This document shows positions 53,079 through 61,732 of a DNA stretch of 64,000 bases, one piece after another. The stretch's first letter is position 1, and each line of letters begins with the position of its first letter. Both the position numbers and the translations under genes were made by a program. Source of the stretch: Gammaproteobacteria bacterium (GTDB taxonomy: Bacteria > Pseudomonadota > Gammaproteobacteria > Steroidobacterales > Steroidobacteraceae); the NCBI GenBank assembly GCA_025359205.1, contig JANYHD010000040.1, forward strand, positions 1-64,000, read 5' to 3'. Below the pieces are notes generated by a model. The model had not been told where the DNA came from, made no database searches, and saw nothing but the letters and a program-made list of their open reading frames with translations.

Positions 53079-55127
53079 TCAGTGCTTTTTCAGACCCAGC
53101 TCTTCGTAGAAGGGCTCATAGCTCACAGCGCGGCCCAGGAAGCGATTCAGCAGCACCTCGGGTTCCTCTGCTCCGCCAGGCACCAGGATCTGCTGGCGGT
53201 AGCGCATGCCGACCGCGGGATTGTCGAGCCCGCCCCGCTTGAATTCGCTGAACATGTCCTGCGCGTAGACCTTTGACCACAGGTAACCGTAGTAGCCGGC
53301 GTCGTAGCCGCCCATCAGGTGACCAAAGGCTGCTTCAGGATAGGTCCCGGGAATCTCCGGGAACACCGTCAGCTTCTTCTTCAGGTCGAACCACAACCCC
53401 GTGGGATCGGGCTTGCCAGGCAGGCTGTGCAGCTGCAGGTCATATTCCGCGTAGAAGGCCTGTCCGCCCCACGACACGCCGTCGGTAACATGGCGCGCGG
53501 CGATCATCTTGTCGATCAGCGCATCGGGCAGCGGCTCGCCGCTGCCAACATGGCTCGAGATCTTCTTCAGCACGGTCGGTTGCCACATCCAGTTCTCGAG
53601 CATTTGTGATGGAGCCTCGCCGAAATCACCGCGCACGTTGACACCATAGAGCGTGGCGTAACGCGTGCGCGAGAGCGTCTCGTGCATCACGTGGCCGAAC
53701 TCGTGGAAGAACACCACCACTTCCTCGTGGTTGAGGAGCGCAGGGCTGCCCGCATCGGGCCGCGGCCAGTTGCCGATGATCGCGGACACCGGCGTGCGGT
53801 GACTGCCATCGGGCATGACCCGGCCAAAGCGTACTGGAATCGCCTCGAAGTGTTCGTACTTGCCCTCGCGCGGGTACAGGTCCAGGAAGAACCAGCCTAT
53901 TGCATCGCCGCTGGCTACATCGTAGATGGCGTATTCGCGGATGTCCGGCGCCCAGGCCTGCGGCGGCGTCAGCGGCTCGAAACGCACGCCGAGCAGCTGC
54001 GCATAGATGTCGAGCACGGCTGGCAGCACTTTGTCGACCGGGAAATACTGGCGCACCAGTTCCGCATCCACCGCATAGCGGGTCTTTTCGAGCCGGCGCT
54101 CGTAGTAGGCGTAGTCCCATTTCTCGAAGGGGCTGAGATCGCCAGCGGCGCGCTTCAGCGCCGCGAGCACTTTGACCTCGGCACGCGCCTTGGGCAGGAG
54201 CGACTGGCCCACCTGTTCCACCAGCGCCGTGGCGCGCTGCGGCGTCTTGGCCATCTTGACGTCGAGCTGGTAGTCGGCCCAGGTATGGAAACCCAGCAAC
54301 GGCGCGAGCTGCTGGCGTATCGTCACCGCATCAGCCAGGCGTTGCACGTTCTCGAGGCCACCGCGTTTTGCGAAGGCGATGTTGTAGCGCTTGCGCGCGG
54401 CGCCCGAAGTCTCGTTCTCCATGAACGGACCGATGGTGCTTTCGTTCACGGCGATCTGGGCGCCGTCGGCGCCGTGCGTGATCGCGCCGGCGAGCGCGGG
54501 CGGGAGCGAGGTCAGTTCGGCTGCACTCAGTGCGATGTTGGTGTGGTCCTCGGCCAGTACGCGACTGTATGCGATCTGCAGGTTGTTGAGCTGGTCGAGC
54601 AGCTTGGTGACCTTGGCGCGCGCTTCCGGGTCCAGGGCCGCGCCGGCGCGCCGGCCGTTTTCCATGTAGATCTTGGCGAGCTGCTGGTCCTCGGGATCGT
54701 GCGCGGCCGCGGCCGCTTCCTGCGCCAATTTGTACACCGCGGGATCCGCGGCCAGCTCAACGCCGAAAGCGGCGGAGTCATTGTTGCATTGGGTGGCCGC
54801 ATCACGCACGTCCTTGCTGACGGCGAGCACGGACAGGTTGGTCGGTGCGGTCAGCGCTTCGCCGAGGTCGGCAACCACGGTGTCGATCGCGGCGAGCCCG
54901 TCCAGTTGCGGCGCGCCGCCGGCGGTTGGCGATTCGATTGCATGAATGCGCTCGCGCGCGCTGGCGAGTCCGCTCTTGCAGGCGGCCGTCACATCGGCGG
55001 CAGACAGGTTCCAGTTGATGCCGGTATCGGTGCCGAGCGTCGTGCCGGCGGAGGCCAGTGGCGGAACGGTGGCAAACAGCGCGCCGACAAGGACGCGCGC
55101 GCCACGCCAAATTGCGGAGCTGGACAT
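53079..55127 (-). CDS. Exported M3-family zinc oligopeptidase
   Basis: A 682-residue thimet-oligopeptidase-type (M3) metallopeptidase. The zinc motif is FFHEFGHVMHETLS near residue 473, with the third ligand Glu expected about 25 residues on. A signal peptide (FATVPPLASAG) places it in the periplasm. A GGGGAAAG box supports the ATG at 55127 over a longer open frame. The mature protein has the family's long helical N-terminal half and the late VYAQDMFSEF region. It would degrade oligopeptides. It is convergent with the first GNAT gene and divergent from the next. Confidence 0.9.
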   Translation of the reverse strand: MSSSAIWRGARVLVGALFATVPPLASAGTTLGTDTGINWNLSAADVTAACKSGLASARERIHAIESPTAGGAPQLDGLAAIDTVVADLGEALTAPTNLSVLAVSKDVRDAATQCNNDSAAFGVELAADPAVYKLAQEAAAAAHDPEDQQLAKIYMENGRRAGAALDPEARAKVTKLLDQLNNLQIAYSRVLAEDHTNIALSAAELTSLPPALAGAITHGADGAQIAVNESTIGPFMENETSGAARKRYNIAFAKRGGLENVQRLADAVTIRQQLAPLLGFHTWADYQLDVKMAKTPQRATALVEQVGQSLLPKARAEVKVLAALKRAAGDLSPFEKWDYAYYERRLEKTRYAVDAELVRQYFPVDKVLPAVLDIYAQLLGVRFEPLTPPQAWAPDIREYAIYDVASGDAIGWFFLDLYPREGKYEHFEAIPVRFGRVMPDGSHRTPVSAIIGNWPRPDAGSPALLNHEEVVVFFHEFGHVMHETLSRTRYATLYGVNVRGDFGEAPSQMLENWMWQPTVLKKISSHVGSGEPLPDALIDKMIAARHVTDGVSWGGQAFYAEYDLQLHSLPGKPDPTGLWFDLKKKLTVFPEIPGTYPEAAFGHLMGGYDAGYYGYLWSKVYAQDMFSEFKRGGLDNPAVGMRYRQQILVPGGAEEPEVLLNRFLGRAVSYEPFYEELGLKKH

Positions 55128-55198
55128 GACTTTCCCCGTTGTTGTCTGGTCAGAGGGCGGCAGTATAGGGGAGCCGGAATCCACGGTACATTAGCTGC

Positions 55199-55909
55199 TT
55201 GGATCACCCGCTCGACAACGTCATCTGGAATACGCTGGTGGGGCCGCACGCCGCATTTGCCGCGGGTTCGCGCGGCGCGCGTCGCTACGCGCAGGGCTTC
55301 TCGCCCATCGTCGGTTTCGCCGACCAGCGGCAGCCGGACTTCGAGGCGCTGGCGCCTTGGTGTGAAAGCGGCGAGCACCTCTATTGCAGCGGCTGGGACG
55401 GACCGGTGCCACCAGGTTGGCGAGTCGAGGCGGACGCCACGATGTGCCTCATGGTTGGTTCCCCGGATGCCGCCAGCGGTTCAGTCGCCGGCGCCGCGGG
55501 AAAATCCGGCGGCGAGCCCGACCGCGCCCGGCGGCTGGTGCCGCAGCATGCGCAACAGGCCATGGAGCTCGCGCAGCTGACGCGCCCCGGACCCTTCGGA
55601 CTGCGCACCATCGAGCTGGGCGACTACTTTGGCTATTTTGAGGGGGAGCGCCTCGTCGCCATGGCCGGTGAGCGGATGCACGTCGGCCCATTTCGCGAGA
55701 TCAGCGGCGTGTGCACGCACCCTGATTTCCAGGGCCGCGGCCTGGCCCGCGCCCTGATGCTCAGGCTCATGGCGCTGCAACGCGCCCGCGGCCAGACCTC
55801 ATTCCTGCATGTCATGAGCGCCAACCAGGGTGCCCGCCGGCTCTATGAGGACCTGGGGTTCAGGAATTACCTCGAGCCAGTGGTGCGGGTCATTACAATG
55901 GTGGCGTGA
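55199..55909 (+). CDS. GNAT N-acetyltransferase, FR47-like
   Basis: A 236-residue protein with a variable N-terminal half and a C-terminal FR47-type GNAT domain: LVAMAGERM, ISGVCTHPDFQGRGLARALMLRLM (acetyl-CoA loop) and GARRLYEDLGFRNYLEPVVRVI. The TTG start lacks a strong ribosome site. The first conserved region begins soon after it, which supports a start near there. The substrate is unknown. The YbjQ-family gene follows 21 bases later. Confidence 0.82.
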   Translation: MDHPLDNVIWNTLVGPHAAFAAGSRGARRYAQGFSPIVGFADQRQPDFEALAPWCESGEHLYCSGWDGPVPPGWRVEADATMCLMVGSPDAASGSVAGAAGKSGGEPDRARRLVPQHAQQAMELAQLTRPGPFGLRTIELGDYFGYFEGERLVAMAGERMHVGPFREISGVCTHPDFQGRGLARALMLRLMALQRARGQTSFLHVMSANQGARRLYEDLGFRNYLEPVVRVITMVA

Positions 55910-55930
55910 AGGCAAGAGTGGGGGTGCATC

Positions 55931-56257
55931 ATGATGACGGCAACGGTATTTGAGATTCCCGGCCAGCGCGTGACGCGCAGCCTGGGCGTGGTGCGTGGTA
56001 TCACAGTGCGTACGCGCTCATTGCCACTCAGCATCCTCGGAGGCCTGCGCACGATTTTTGGCGGCCGGGTCGGCATCTTCTCGCAGCTGTGCGAATCCGC
56101 CCGCGCCGAGGCCTTTGACCTGATGACGGAGCACGCGCGGCAATTGGGCGCAAACGCCGTGGTCGGCGTTCGCTACGATACCGGTCCCATGATGGGCGCG
56201 GCTGAGGTCCTGTGCTATGGAACGGCCGTCGTGGTCACGCCGATCGATGCCCCCTAG
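55931..56257 (+). CDS. YbjQ/UPF0145-family putative heavy-metal-binding protein
   Basis: A 108-residue protein matching the YbjQ family: GQRVTRSLGVVRGITVRTRSL at the N-terminus, CESARAEAFDLMTEHARQLGANAVVGVRYDT in the middle and EVLCYGTAVVV at the end. The fold is known as a pentamer. Heavy-metal binding is a family label only. It is cotranscribed in all likelihood with the GNAT gene upstream. Confidence 0.88.
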   Translation: MMTATVFEIPGQRVTRSLGVVRGITVRTRSLPLSILGGLRTIFGGRVGIFSQLCESARAEAFDLMTEHARQLGANAVVGVRYDTGPMMGAAEVLCYGTAVVVTPIDAP

Positions 56258-56505
56258 GCCAATGCGCCTTGCCCGCCGGCATAGCCGATGCCGAGCGCAC
56301 GTTCGGCAGAGTCCGCCAGCGTCGTGCCTACGGTCGTGGTGTCGTGGCGCTAATCTTGATGATCCAGAATACCGATGTCATCGCGCTGCAACCGTGCACG
56401 CGTAGTCTGGCGTTCAGTAGCGGTTGTCGTTCGGGCCCGACACATTTAGCCGGAACTCAGCGCTGCGCTGGCGAGTCTAGCTGATACAGACGCCTATACG
56501 ATTCA

Positions 56506-56766
56506 ATGGACCTGACGATGAATGAACTCAATCTGCAGAACACACCGGGCGTGACGCCACGATTCTCGGGGCGCGCGCCGGCGATGGAGCTGGGGCTGGC
56601 CGGCCTGCCCTCGTTTGCCCGCGCGCTGCGGCAGCGGGGCCTGATGCCAACAGTCGAGGCTGACGGCGACGAATCCTGGATTCCGGCGCTGTCCGTCTTT
56701 GAGGCCCACCTGCGCCGACGGACCATGGAGCAGGCTTTCGCGAGTCTGCGCGGCGACCACGGCTAG
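56506..56766 (+). CDS. Small unknown protein
   Basis: An 86-residue cytoplasmic protein with an N-terminal Asn/Leu-rich start, a Gly/Ala/Leu middle (AMELGLAGLPSFARALRQRG) and a charged end. It has no recognised motif. The gene lies alone after a 248-base region that shows no other coding or structural signal. No strong Shine-Dalgarno box precedes the ATG at 56506, and a second ATG four codons later is possible. Base composition fits coding DNA of this genome. Confidence 0.45.
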   Translation: MDLTMNELNLQNTPGVTPRFSGRAPAMELGLAGLPSFARALRQRGLMPTVEADGDESWIPALSVFEAHLRRRTMEQAFASLRGDHG

Positions 56767-56790
56767 GCGAGGCGCCGGGCGCCGGCCACG

Positions 56791-56892
56791 CTATTTCTGT
56801 TTCTTCTTCTCGGCCTTGGCGGCGCGTTTTTCCATCAGTGACTTGGCGGGCTTTTTCTTGCCTTCCTTCTTGCGATCCATTCCCTTGGTCAT
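56791..56892 (-). CDS. 33-residue Lys-rich small protein
   Basis: A 34-codon frame including stop. The ATG at 56892 has GGAG/GAGG boxes seven to fourteen bases upstream. The product has about fourteen Lys and two Arg in 33 residues (MTKGMDRKKEGKKKPAKS at the front, then LMEKRAAKAEKKKQK). Small Lys-rich proteins with this opening occur in many proteobacteria, and a nucleic-acid or ribosome-associated role is a guess. It is convergent with the 86-residue gene and about 50 bases downstream of a membrane protein gene on the same strand. Confidence 0.6.
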   Translation of the reverse strand: MTKGMDRKKEGKKKPAKSLMEKRAAKAEKKKQK

Positions 56893-56942
56893 GTGCCTCA
56901 CTCCACCGTGAAAAAATTGGGGCTGGCCACAGTGTAAGCCCT

Positions 56943-57371
56943 CTACCGGGGCGGCGCCACGACGCCGGGACCCGGGGAAGCGGGCATGGGCACGGGCGGA
57001 TCAACCGCCTGCACACTGTCGACAAAATAGGCGGTGTCGCCAAAGCAGCTTGAGGGCAGCCCGCGATGTTCCTGGTAGTGGAGCCGCACCCGCGCGCCGA
57101 GCGAATCGTTCAGGCGGCGGGCAACTGCCGCGTCCCGCACCGTGAAACTCCAGATCTGCGGCGTCACGCCACTGATCACGTAGAGCGCCAGCTCGCCCTC
57201 ATGGGTTTTGCACACCCAACCCTTGCGCGAGAGCTTCTGCAGGATGCCGACGCGCTCGCCCTCGGAATAGGACCACCACAGCGCCAGGCAAGTGTAGGCG
57301 CCAAAGCCCAACAGCACGATTGCCAGCGCGTACGGCCAGCGGCGGCGGCGACTGTGCGGGGGCGTATTCAT
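56943..57371 (-). CDS. Small single-pass membrane protein of unknown function
   Basis: A 142-residue protein: Arg-rich N-terminus (residues 6-11), one membrane helix (about 13-33, YALAIVLLGFGAYTCLALWW), and a periplasmic domain with GWVCKTHEGELALYVI, IWSFTVRD and RVRLHYQEHRGLPSSCFGDTAYFV, containing two Cys that may pair. The tail is rich in Pro. This pattern occurs in widespread proteobacterial proteins that are sometimes mislabelled 6-phosphogluconate dehydrogenase in annotations. The function is unknown. It ends the strand run that follows the acyl-CoA dehydrogenase gene, separated by 18 bases. Confidence 0.75.
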   Translation of the reverse strand: MNTPPHSRRRRWPYALAIVLLGFGAYTCLALWWSYSEGERVGILQKLSRKGWVCKTHEGELALYVISGVTPQIWSFTVRDAAVARRLNDSLGARVRLHYQEHRGLPSSCFGDTAYFVDSVQAVDPPVPMPASPGPGVVAPPR

Positions 57372-57389
57372 CGAAATGGAAACCTCTAG

Positions 57390-58544
57390 CTAGAATGCAC
57401 TGCGGCCCGTCAGTTCGCGTCCAACCGCCAGCTGGTGCACGGTCTCGGTGCCCTCGTAGGTGATCACGCTCTCGAGATTGAGCATGTGGCGGATCGGCCC
57501 GTACTCAGCGCTGATGCCCGCGGCGCCCAGCATGTCGCGGCAGTCGCGCGCGACATCGAGCGCCATGCGGCAGTTGTTCCACTTGGCAAGCGAGACCTGC
57601 ACCGGCTTGAGCGCGCCTTTGTCCTTGAGCCGTCCAAGCTGCAGCGCCAGCATCTGCGCCGTGGTGATGCCGCGCGCCATCTCCGCAAGCCGCACCTGGA
57701 TGGCCTGGTTCTGCGCCAGCGGGCGGCCGAACAGCTCGCGCGTGGCGGTGTAGTCGATGAGCTCGCCGAGGCAGGCCTGCGCGGCACCGATCACGCCCCA
57801 GGCTATGCCATAGCGGGCCTGCGTCAGGCAGGACAGCGGCCCCTTGAGCCCGGCAGCGCCCGGCAGGCGCTGCGAGTCAGGCACGCGCACATCGTCGAAG
57901 AACAACGCACCCGTGTGGGAAGCACGCAGCGAAAACTTGTGCTCGATCTCGGTGGCAGTGAAGCCCGGCGTGCCCTTGTCGATGATGAAGCCGCGCACGC
58001 CGTCCTCGGTGTCGGCCCAGCAGATGCAGGCATCGGCGATCGCCCCGTTGGTGATCCACATTTTCGAGCCGTTGATCAACCAGTCGCCGCCGCTGCGACG
58101 CGCACGGGTCTTCATGTTGGCCGGATCCGAGCCGCCGTGCGGTTCAGTGAGCCCAAAGCAGCCAATCAGCTCGCCGCGCGCCATGCGTGGCAGGTACTGC
58201 TGCTTCTGCGACTCGCTGCCGTAGCTCCAGATCGGATACATCACCAGCGATGACTGCACCGACACGAAGCTGCGGAGCGCGGAATCACCGCGCTCGAGTT
58301 CCAGGCAGATCAGGCCGCTGGCGATCGAATTCAGGCCGGCGCAGCCGTAGCCCTCGAGGCTCGCGCCCAGCAGGCCCAGTGAGGCGAGTTCCGGCACCAG
58401 CTCGCGCGGAAAGCGGTGTTGCTCGAAGCACCCGGCGATGATCGGCAGCACGCGCGTGTCGACCAGCCGTGCGACGCTGTCCTGCACGAGCTGCTCGTCC
58501 TCGCTTAAGGCTCCGCGCAGGTCGAATAGATCGAGCGCGTTCAT
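57390..58544 (-). CDS. gcdH: Glutaryl-CoA dehydrogenase-like acyl-CoA dehydrogenase
   Basis: A 384-residue acyl-CoA dehydrogenase with glutaryl-CoA dehydrogenase features: SALRSFVSVQSSLVMYPI (Arg for the distal carboxylate), CFGLTEPHGGSDPANM (FAD/substrate loop), KMWITNG, and catalytic Glu E364 in TYEGTETVHQL. It oxidises and decarboxylates glutaryl-CoA to crotonyl-CoA. It is the third gene of the operon with the saccharopine-dehydrogenase-type and ALDH7-type genes, with a four-base overlap at its start, which supports a lysine/aminoadipate route. Other short-chain substrates are possible. Confidence 0.88.
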   Translation of the reverse strand: MNALDLFDLRGALSEDEQLVQDSVARLVDTRVLPIIAGCFEQHRFPRELVPELASLGLLGASLEGYGCAGLNSIASGLICLELERGDSALRSFVSVQSSLVMYPIWSYGSESQKQQYLPRMARGELIGCFGLTEPHGGSDPANMKTRARRSGGDWLINGSKMWITNGAIADACICWADTEDGVRGFIIDKGTPGFTATEIEHKFSLRASHTGALFFDDVRVPDSQRLPGAAGLKGPLSCLTQARYGIAWGVIGAAQACLGELIDYTATRELFGRPLAQNQAIQVRLAEMARGITTAQMLALQLGRLKDKGALKPVQVSLAKWNNCRMALDVARDCRDMLGAAGISAEYGPIRHMLNLESVITYEGTETVHQLAVGRELTGRSAF

Positions 58545-60046
58545 TCGATCGGGAACTGCACGCCCTGCGCGAGCGGCATGGAGGAGGAATAGTTGACCGT
58601 CTGCGTCTGGCGGCGCATGTACGCCTTCCAGGAATCACTCCCGGACTCGCGCCCGCCGCCGGTCTCCTTCTCGCCGCCGAAGGCGCCACCAATCTCCGCA
58701 CCGCTGGGGCCGGTGTTGACGTTGGCAATGCCGCAATCGCTACCGGTTGCCGACAGAAAGGTCTCGGACTCGCGCATATCGGTGGTGAAGATGGCCGAGG
58801 AGAGGCCCTGACGCACTTCGTTCTGCAGCGCGATGGCTTCCTCAAAGGTGTCGTAGGGCAGTATGTAGAGGATCGGCGCAAAGGTTTCCTCGCGCATCGC
58901 CTCGAACTGCGACTCGGTCTCGACCAGCGCCGGCCGTACGTAGTAGCCGCCTTCGAGACCCGGCGGGACGATGCGCTCACCGCCGACCACCGTGGCCCCA
59001 GCCTGGCGCGCCGCGGCGAGTGCGGACTGCATGCGCACGAAGGCGCCGGCGTCGATGAGCGGCCCGACCAGCGTGTCGCGTTCGAGCGGCGACCCCACTG
59101 GCAGACTCGAGTAGGCCTTGCGCAGCATGCCTTTGAGCTGTGCGGCGAGGCTCCGGTGCACGATCAGCCGACGCAGCGTCGTGCAGCGCTGCCCGGCCGT
59201 GCCAGCCGCGGCGAACACGATCGCGCGCAGGCTTAAGCCGAGGTCGGCCGAAGGCGTGACGATCGCGGCGTTGTTGCCGCCCAGTTCGAGCAGCGAGCGT
59301 CCAAAGCGCGTGGCGACGCGCGGTCCGAGCGCGCGGCCCATGGCCGTGCTGCCCGTGGCGCTCACCAGCGGAATGGCTTCGCTGTCGGCAATCTGTTCGC
59401 CCGCCTCGCGCCGGCCGATCACGAGCTGCGAGATGGCTGGGTGCGCCGCCGCGAAATCACCGATGACCTCGCTCATGATCCGATGCAGGGCCAGCGCGCA
59501 CAGCGGCGTCTTCTCGGAGGGCTTCCAGATGACAGTGTTGCCGCACACCAGCGCGAGCGCGGCGTTCCAGGCCCAGACTGCCATGGGGAAATTGAAGGCC
59601 GTGATCACGCCGACCGGGCCGAGCGGATGCCAGCGTTCGAGCAGGTGGTGGCCCGGACGTTCGGAGGCGATGGTCAGTCCGTAGAGCTGGCGCGACAGGC
59701 CGACCGCGAAGTCGCAGATGTCGATGACTTCCTGCACTTCGCCCAGGCCTTCGCTGAGTATCTTGCCGGACTCGAGCGAGATCAGCTTGCCGAGCGCCTG
59801 CTTGTCGCGGCGCACACGGCGCGCAAAGCGGCGGATCAGCTCGCCGCGCAGCGGCGCCGGCACCGATCGCCACGCGAGGAACGCTTCGCGCGCTGCCCCG
59901 ATGCGCGCAGCGACGACCTCCGTGCTGTCGATCGGGACGTAGCTGAGCGCCGAGCCATCAATGGGCGTGTGCGCCTGCAACCCGCTGGTCGCTTGCGACA
60001 CGGCCGGCGGTACGCCGGCCTCCTGCATGATGACGCGGAAAGTCAT
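58541..60046 (-). CDS. ALDH7-type 2-aminoadipate semialdehyde dehydrogenase
   Basis: A 501-residue aldehyde dehydrogenase. Conserved residues are N152 (TAFNFPMAVW), E254 (LELGGNNA) and catalytic C288 (GTAGQRCTT). The ending FGGEKETGGGRESGSDSWKAYMRR with QTQTVNYS is typical of ALDH7/antiquitin enzymes, which oxidise alpha-aminoadipic semialdehyde to aminoadipate using NAD. The ATG at 60046 overlaps the upstream dehydrogenase gene by four bases. The longer open frame is a shadow of that gene. It is cytoplasmic. Confidence 0.9.
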   Translation of the reverse strand: MTFRVIMQEAGVPPAVSQATSGLQAHTPIDGSALSYVPIDSTEVVAARIGAAREAFLAWRSVPAPLRGELIRRFARRVRRDKQALGKLISLESGKILSEGLGEVQEVIDICDFAVGLSRQLYGLTIASERPGHHLLERWHPLGPVGVITAFNFPMAVWAWNAALALVCGNTVIWKPSEKTPLCALALHRIMSEVIGDFAAAHPAISQLVIGRREAGEQIADSEAIPLVSATGSTAMGRALGPRVATRFGRSLLELGGNNAAIVTPSADLGLSLRAIVFAAAGTAGQRCTTLRRLIVHRSLAAQLKGMLRKAYSSLPVGSPLERDTLVGPLIDAGAFVRMQSALAAARQAGATVVGGERIVPPGLEGGYYVRPALVETESQFEAMREETFAPILYILPYDTFEEAIALQNEVRQGLSSAIFTTDMRESETFLSATGSDCGIANVNTGPSGAEIGGAFGGEKETGGGRESGSDSWKAYMRRQTQTVNYSSSMPLAQGVQFPIE

Positions 60047-61152
60047 GTTCCGGTCATGCCCAGCGCCTGTGGCGGGCGCATTGCGTAGATTCGGCCGAAG
60101 CGGTTGGCCAGGAAGTCCTTCAGCGGCACGTCTTCCTGGCGGATAAAGCCCTGCTGCGGCAGGCGCTTGTCGGCCAGCAGGTCGAGCACACCACAGATGC
60201 CCGCGGCGGTGGTGAGCTGGATCGCGCTGCGCTCCACGCCGTTCTGCACCTGGCCGTAGACCTTGTTGGCGTAGGTTTCCTGCACCAGGCGTCCTTTCTT
60301 CATGCCTGTGACCGTCACGAACACAATGACCACGTCCTGGAGCGTCGTGGGGAGCGAGTGCTCGAGGATATCCTTCAGCACGTCGCGCCGCTCGCGCAAG
60401 CGCAGGTCCTGCAGCAGCGCCTTCATGATGGCCGCGTGCCCAGGGTAGCGGATTGTACGGTAATTGAGGTTGCGCACCTTGCCGCGCAGGGTTTCGCACA
60501 GCGTGCCGACTCCGCCCGAGGTGTTGAAGGCCTCGTAGGTCACGCCGTCGAGCGAGAATTCCTCGCGTTCCTCGAGCGGCGGGGCCTGCACGAGTTCGCC
60601 GTTGGCGATCTCCTCGCAGGGCTCGCAGTACTCGTTGATGACCCCGTCGGTGCTCCAGGTCAGGTTGTAATTCAGGGCATTGGACGGGTACTGGGGCAGG
60701 GCCCCAACGCGCAGTCGCACGTCCTGCAGCTGGTCGAAATGCTTGGCCAGGTCGTAACCGACGATCGTGATGAAGCCCGGCGCCAGTCCGCACTGCGGAA
60801 TGAAGGCGGTGCTGGCCGTGGCTGCCAGCGCACGCACGCGGCGGGTATTGGCGACGTCCTCGGTAAGATCGAGGTAGTGCACGCCGGCCAGTGCGGCCGC
60901 CTCGGCAATCTTGCCGGTCACCTGGAAAGGTGCGGCGCTCAGCACTGCGAAGCGCCCACGCAATGCCTGCGCCACGGCCTGCGGGTCGTTGACGTCGATT
61001 GCCAGGCACTCGATCGGAGTCGCAGCCTTGAGCCGGGCGAGCTGGTCGGGGGACTTGTCGATCACGGCGACCTGGTAATCGCGGCTATGCACGAGCATGT
61101 CCGCGATCATGTGGCCGATCTTGCCGGCGCCGACGATGGCTACTTTCTTCAT
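60043..61152 (-). CDS. Saccharopine dehydrogenase / lysine 6-dehydrogenase family enzyme
   Basis: A 369-residue NAD(P) enzyme: Rossmann start KKVAIVGAGKIGHMIADML, VLSAAPFQVTGKIAEAAALAGVHYLDLTED, CGLAPGFITIVGYDLA and the family's C-terminal domain with NLNYRTIRYPGHAAIM. Members of this size are either lysine 6-dehydrogenases or saccharopine dehydrogenases that give aminoadipate semialdehyde and glutamate. No separate saccharopine-forming partner is in the window, which slightly favours direct lysine oxidation, but a partner elsewhere is possible. It is the first gene of the operon, divergent from an Lrp-family regulator. Confidence 0.85.
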   Translation of the reverse strand: MKKVAIVGAGKIGHMIADMLVHSRDYQVAVIDKSPDQLARLKAATPIECLAIDVNDPQAVAQALRGRFAVLSAAPFQVTGKIAEAAALAGVHYLDLTEDVANTRRVRALAATASTAFIPQCGLAPGFITIVGYDLAKHFDQLQDVRLRVGALPQYPSNALNYNLTWSTDGVINEYCEPCEEIANGELVQAPPLEEREEFSLDGVTYEAFNTSGGVGTLCETLRGKVRNLNYRTIRYPGHAAIMKALLQDLRLRERRDVLKDILEHSLPTTLQDVVIVFVTVTGMKKGRLVQETYANKVYGQVQNGVERSAIQLTTAAGICGVLDLLADKRLPQQGFIRQEDVPLKDFLANRFGRIYAMRPPQALGMTGT

Positions 61153-61225
61153 GGCTTACCCCAATTGATACAGCCGCCTATCTTGACGAAGGCGTGTGCA
61201 AAAAGCAGCCCCAGAATCGACTATA

Positions 61226-61244
61226 TGACGAGCACTTCTCGTCA
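61226..61244. promoter_or_regulatory. Inverted repeat, putative Lrp/AsnC-type operator
   Basis: Perfect seven-base arms TGACGAG and CTCGTCA separated by CACTT lie between the divergent lysine operon and the Lrp-family gene, 24 bases before the regulator ATG and 74 bases before the operon start. Its position suits control of both genes. Binding is inferred. Confidence 0.6.
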
Positions 61245-61267
61245 CTATGACGTATACTTTCTTCGTT

Positions 61268-61699
61268 ATGACGACGGATGCGATCGATCGCGAAATCCTC
61301 GCCCTGCTGCGCGAGGATGGCCGCGCCTCTACCGCGAAACTGGGTCGCCGGCTCGGGCTCTCGCGCACCACGGTGCACAGCCGCATCGAGCGGCTGCTGG
61401 CGCGTCAGGTCATCACGGGTTTCACCGTACGCATGGGGCCGGACCAGGAGCGCGGGCAGATCCAGGCGCAGGTGATGATTACGCTGGTTCCCAAGCTCCA
61501 GGCGCGTGCCGAAGCGGCGCTGCGGCGGCTCCCGGAGGTCCGCAAACTCTATGCCGTGAGCGGCCAGCACGACAGCATCGCGATCGTGGTCACCGACACG
61601 GTGGGCGAGATGGATCGGCTGCTCGACCTGATCGGCTCGCTCGACGGCATCGATCGCACGGTCTCCTCGATCGTGCTGTCGACGCGCATCGACCGCTGA
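61268..61699 (+). CDS. Lrp/AsnC-family regulator of the lysine operon (probable)
   Basis: A 143-residue regulator. An N-terminal helix-turn-helix (IDREILALLREDGRASTAKLGRRLGLSRTTVHSRIERL) is followed by a RAM/AsnC effector domain (QAQVMITLVPKLQARAEAALRRLPEVRKLYAVSGQHDSIAIV). The ATG at 61268 is taken; a start seven codons upstream overlaps the operator. Being divergent from the lysine operon, it probably senses lysine or aminoadipate. It is 25 bases from the convergent YebC gene. Confidence 0.87.
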   Translation: MTTDAIDREILALLREDGRASTAKLGRRLGLSRTTVHSRIERLLARQVITGFTVRMGPDQERGQIQAQVMITLVPKLQARAEAALRRLPEVRKLYAVSGQHDSIAIVVTDTVGEMDRLLDLIGSLDGIDRTVSSIVLSTRIDR

Positions 61700-61700
61700 G

Positions 61701-61732
61701 AGTTCTTCAGGCCAGGCAGTTCTTCAGGCCAG
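61701..61732. repeat. Tandem 15-base duplication across the YebC-family stop codon
   Basis: Two exact copies of AGTTCTTCAGGCCAG at 61701-61715 and 61718-61732, period 17. The second copy contains the last codons and stop of the minus-strand gene, the first lies just beyond it. It is a simple local duplication and does not alter the protein. Confidence 0.85.

Noticed and set aside
56258-56505. 248-base gap before the 86-residue gene
   Set aside because: No open frame with a start signal, repeat, or stable stem was evident; left as intergenic.
58541-61009. Open frame suggesting an 822-residue aldehyde dehydrogenase fusion
   Set aside because: The N-terminal 320 residues are shadow of the saccharopine-dehydrogenase-type gene; the ALDH starts at 60046 with the expected length.
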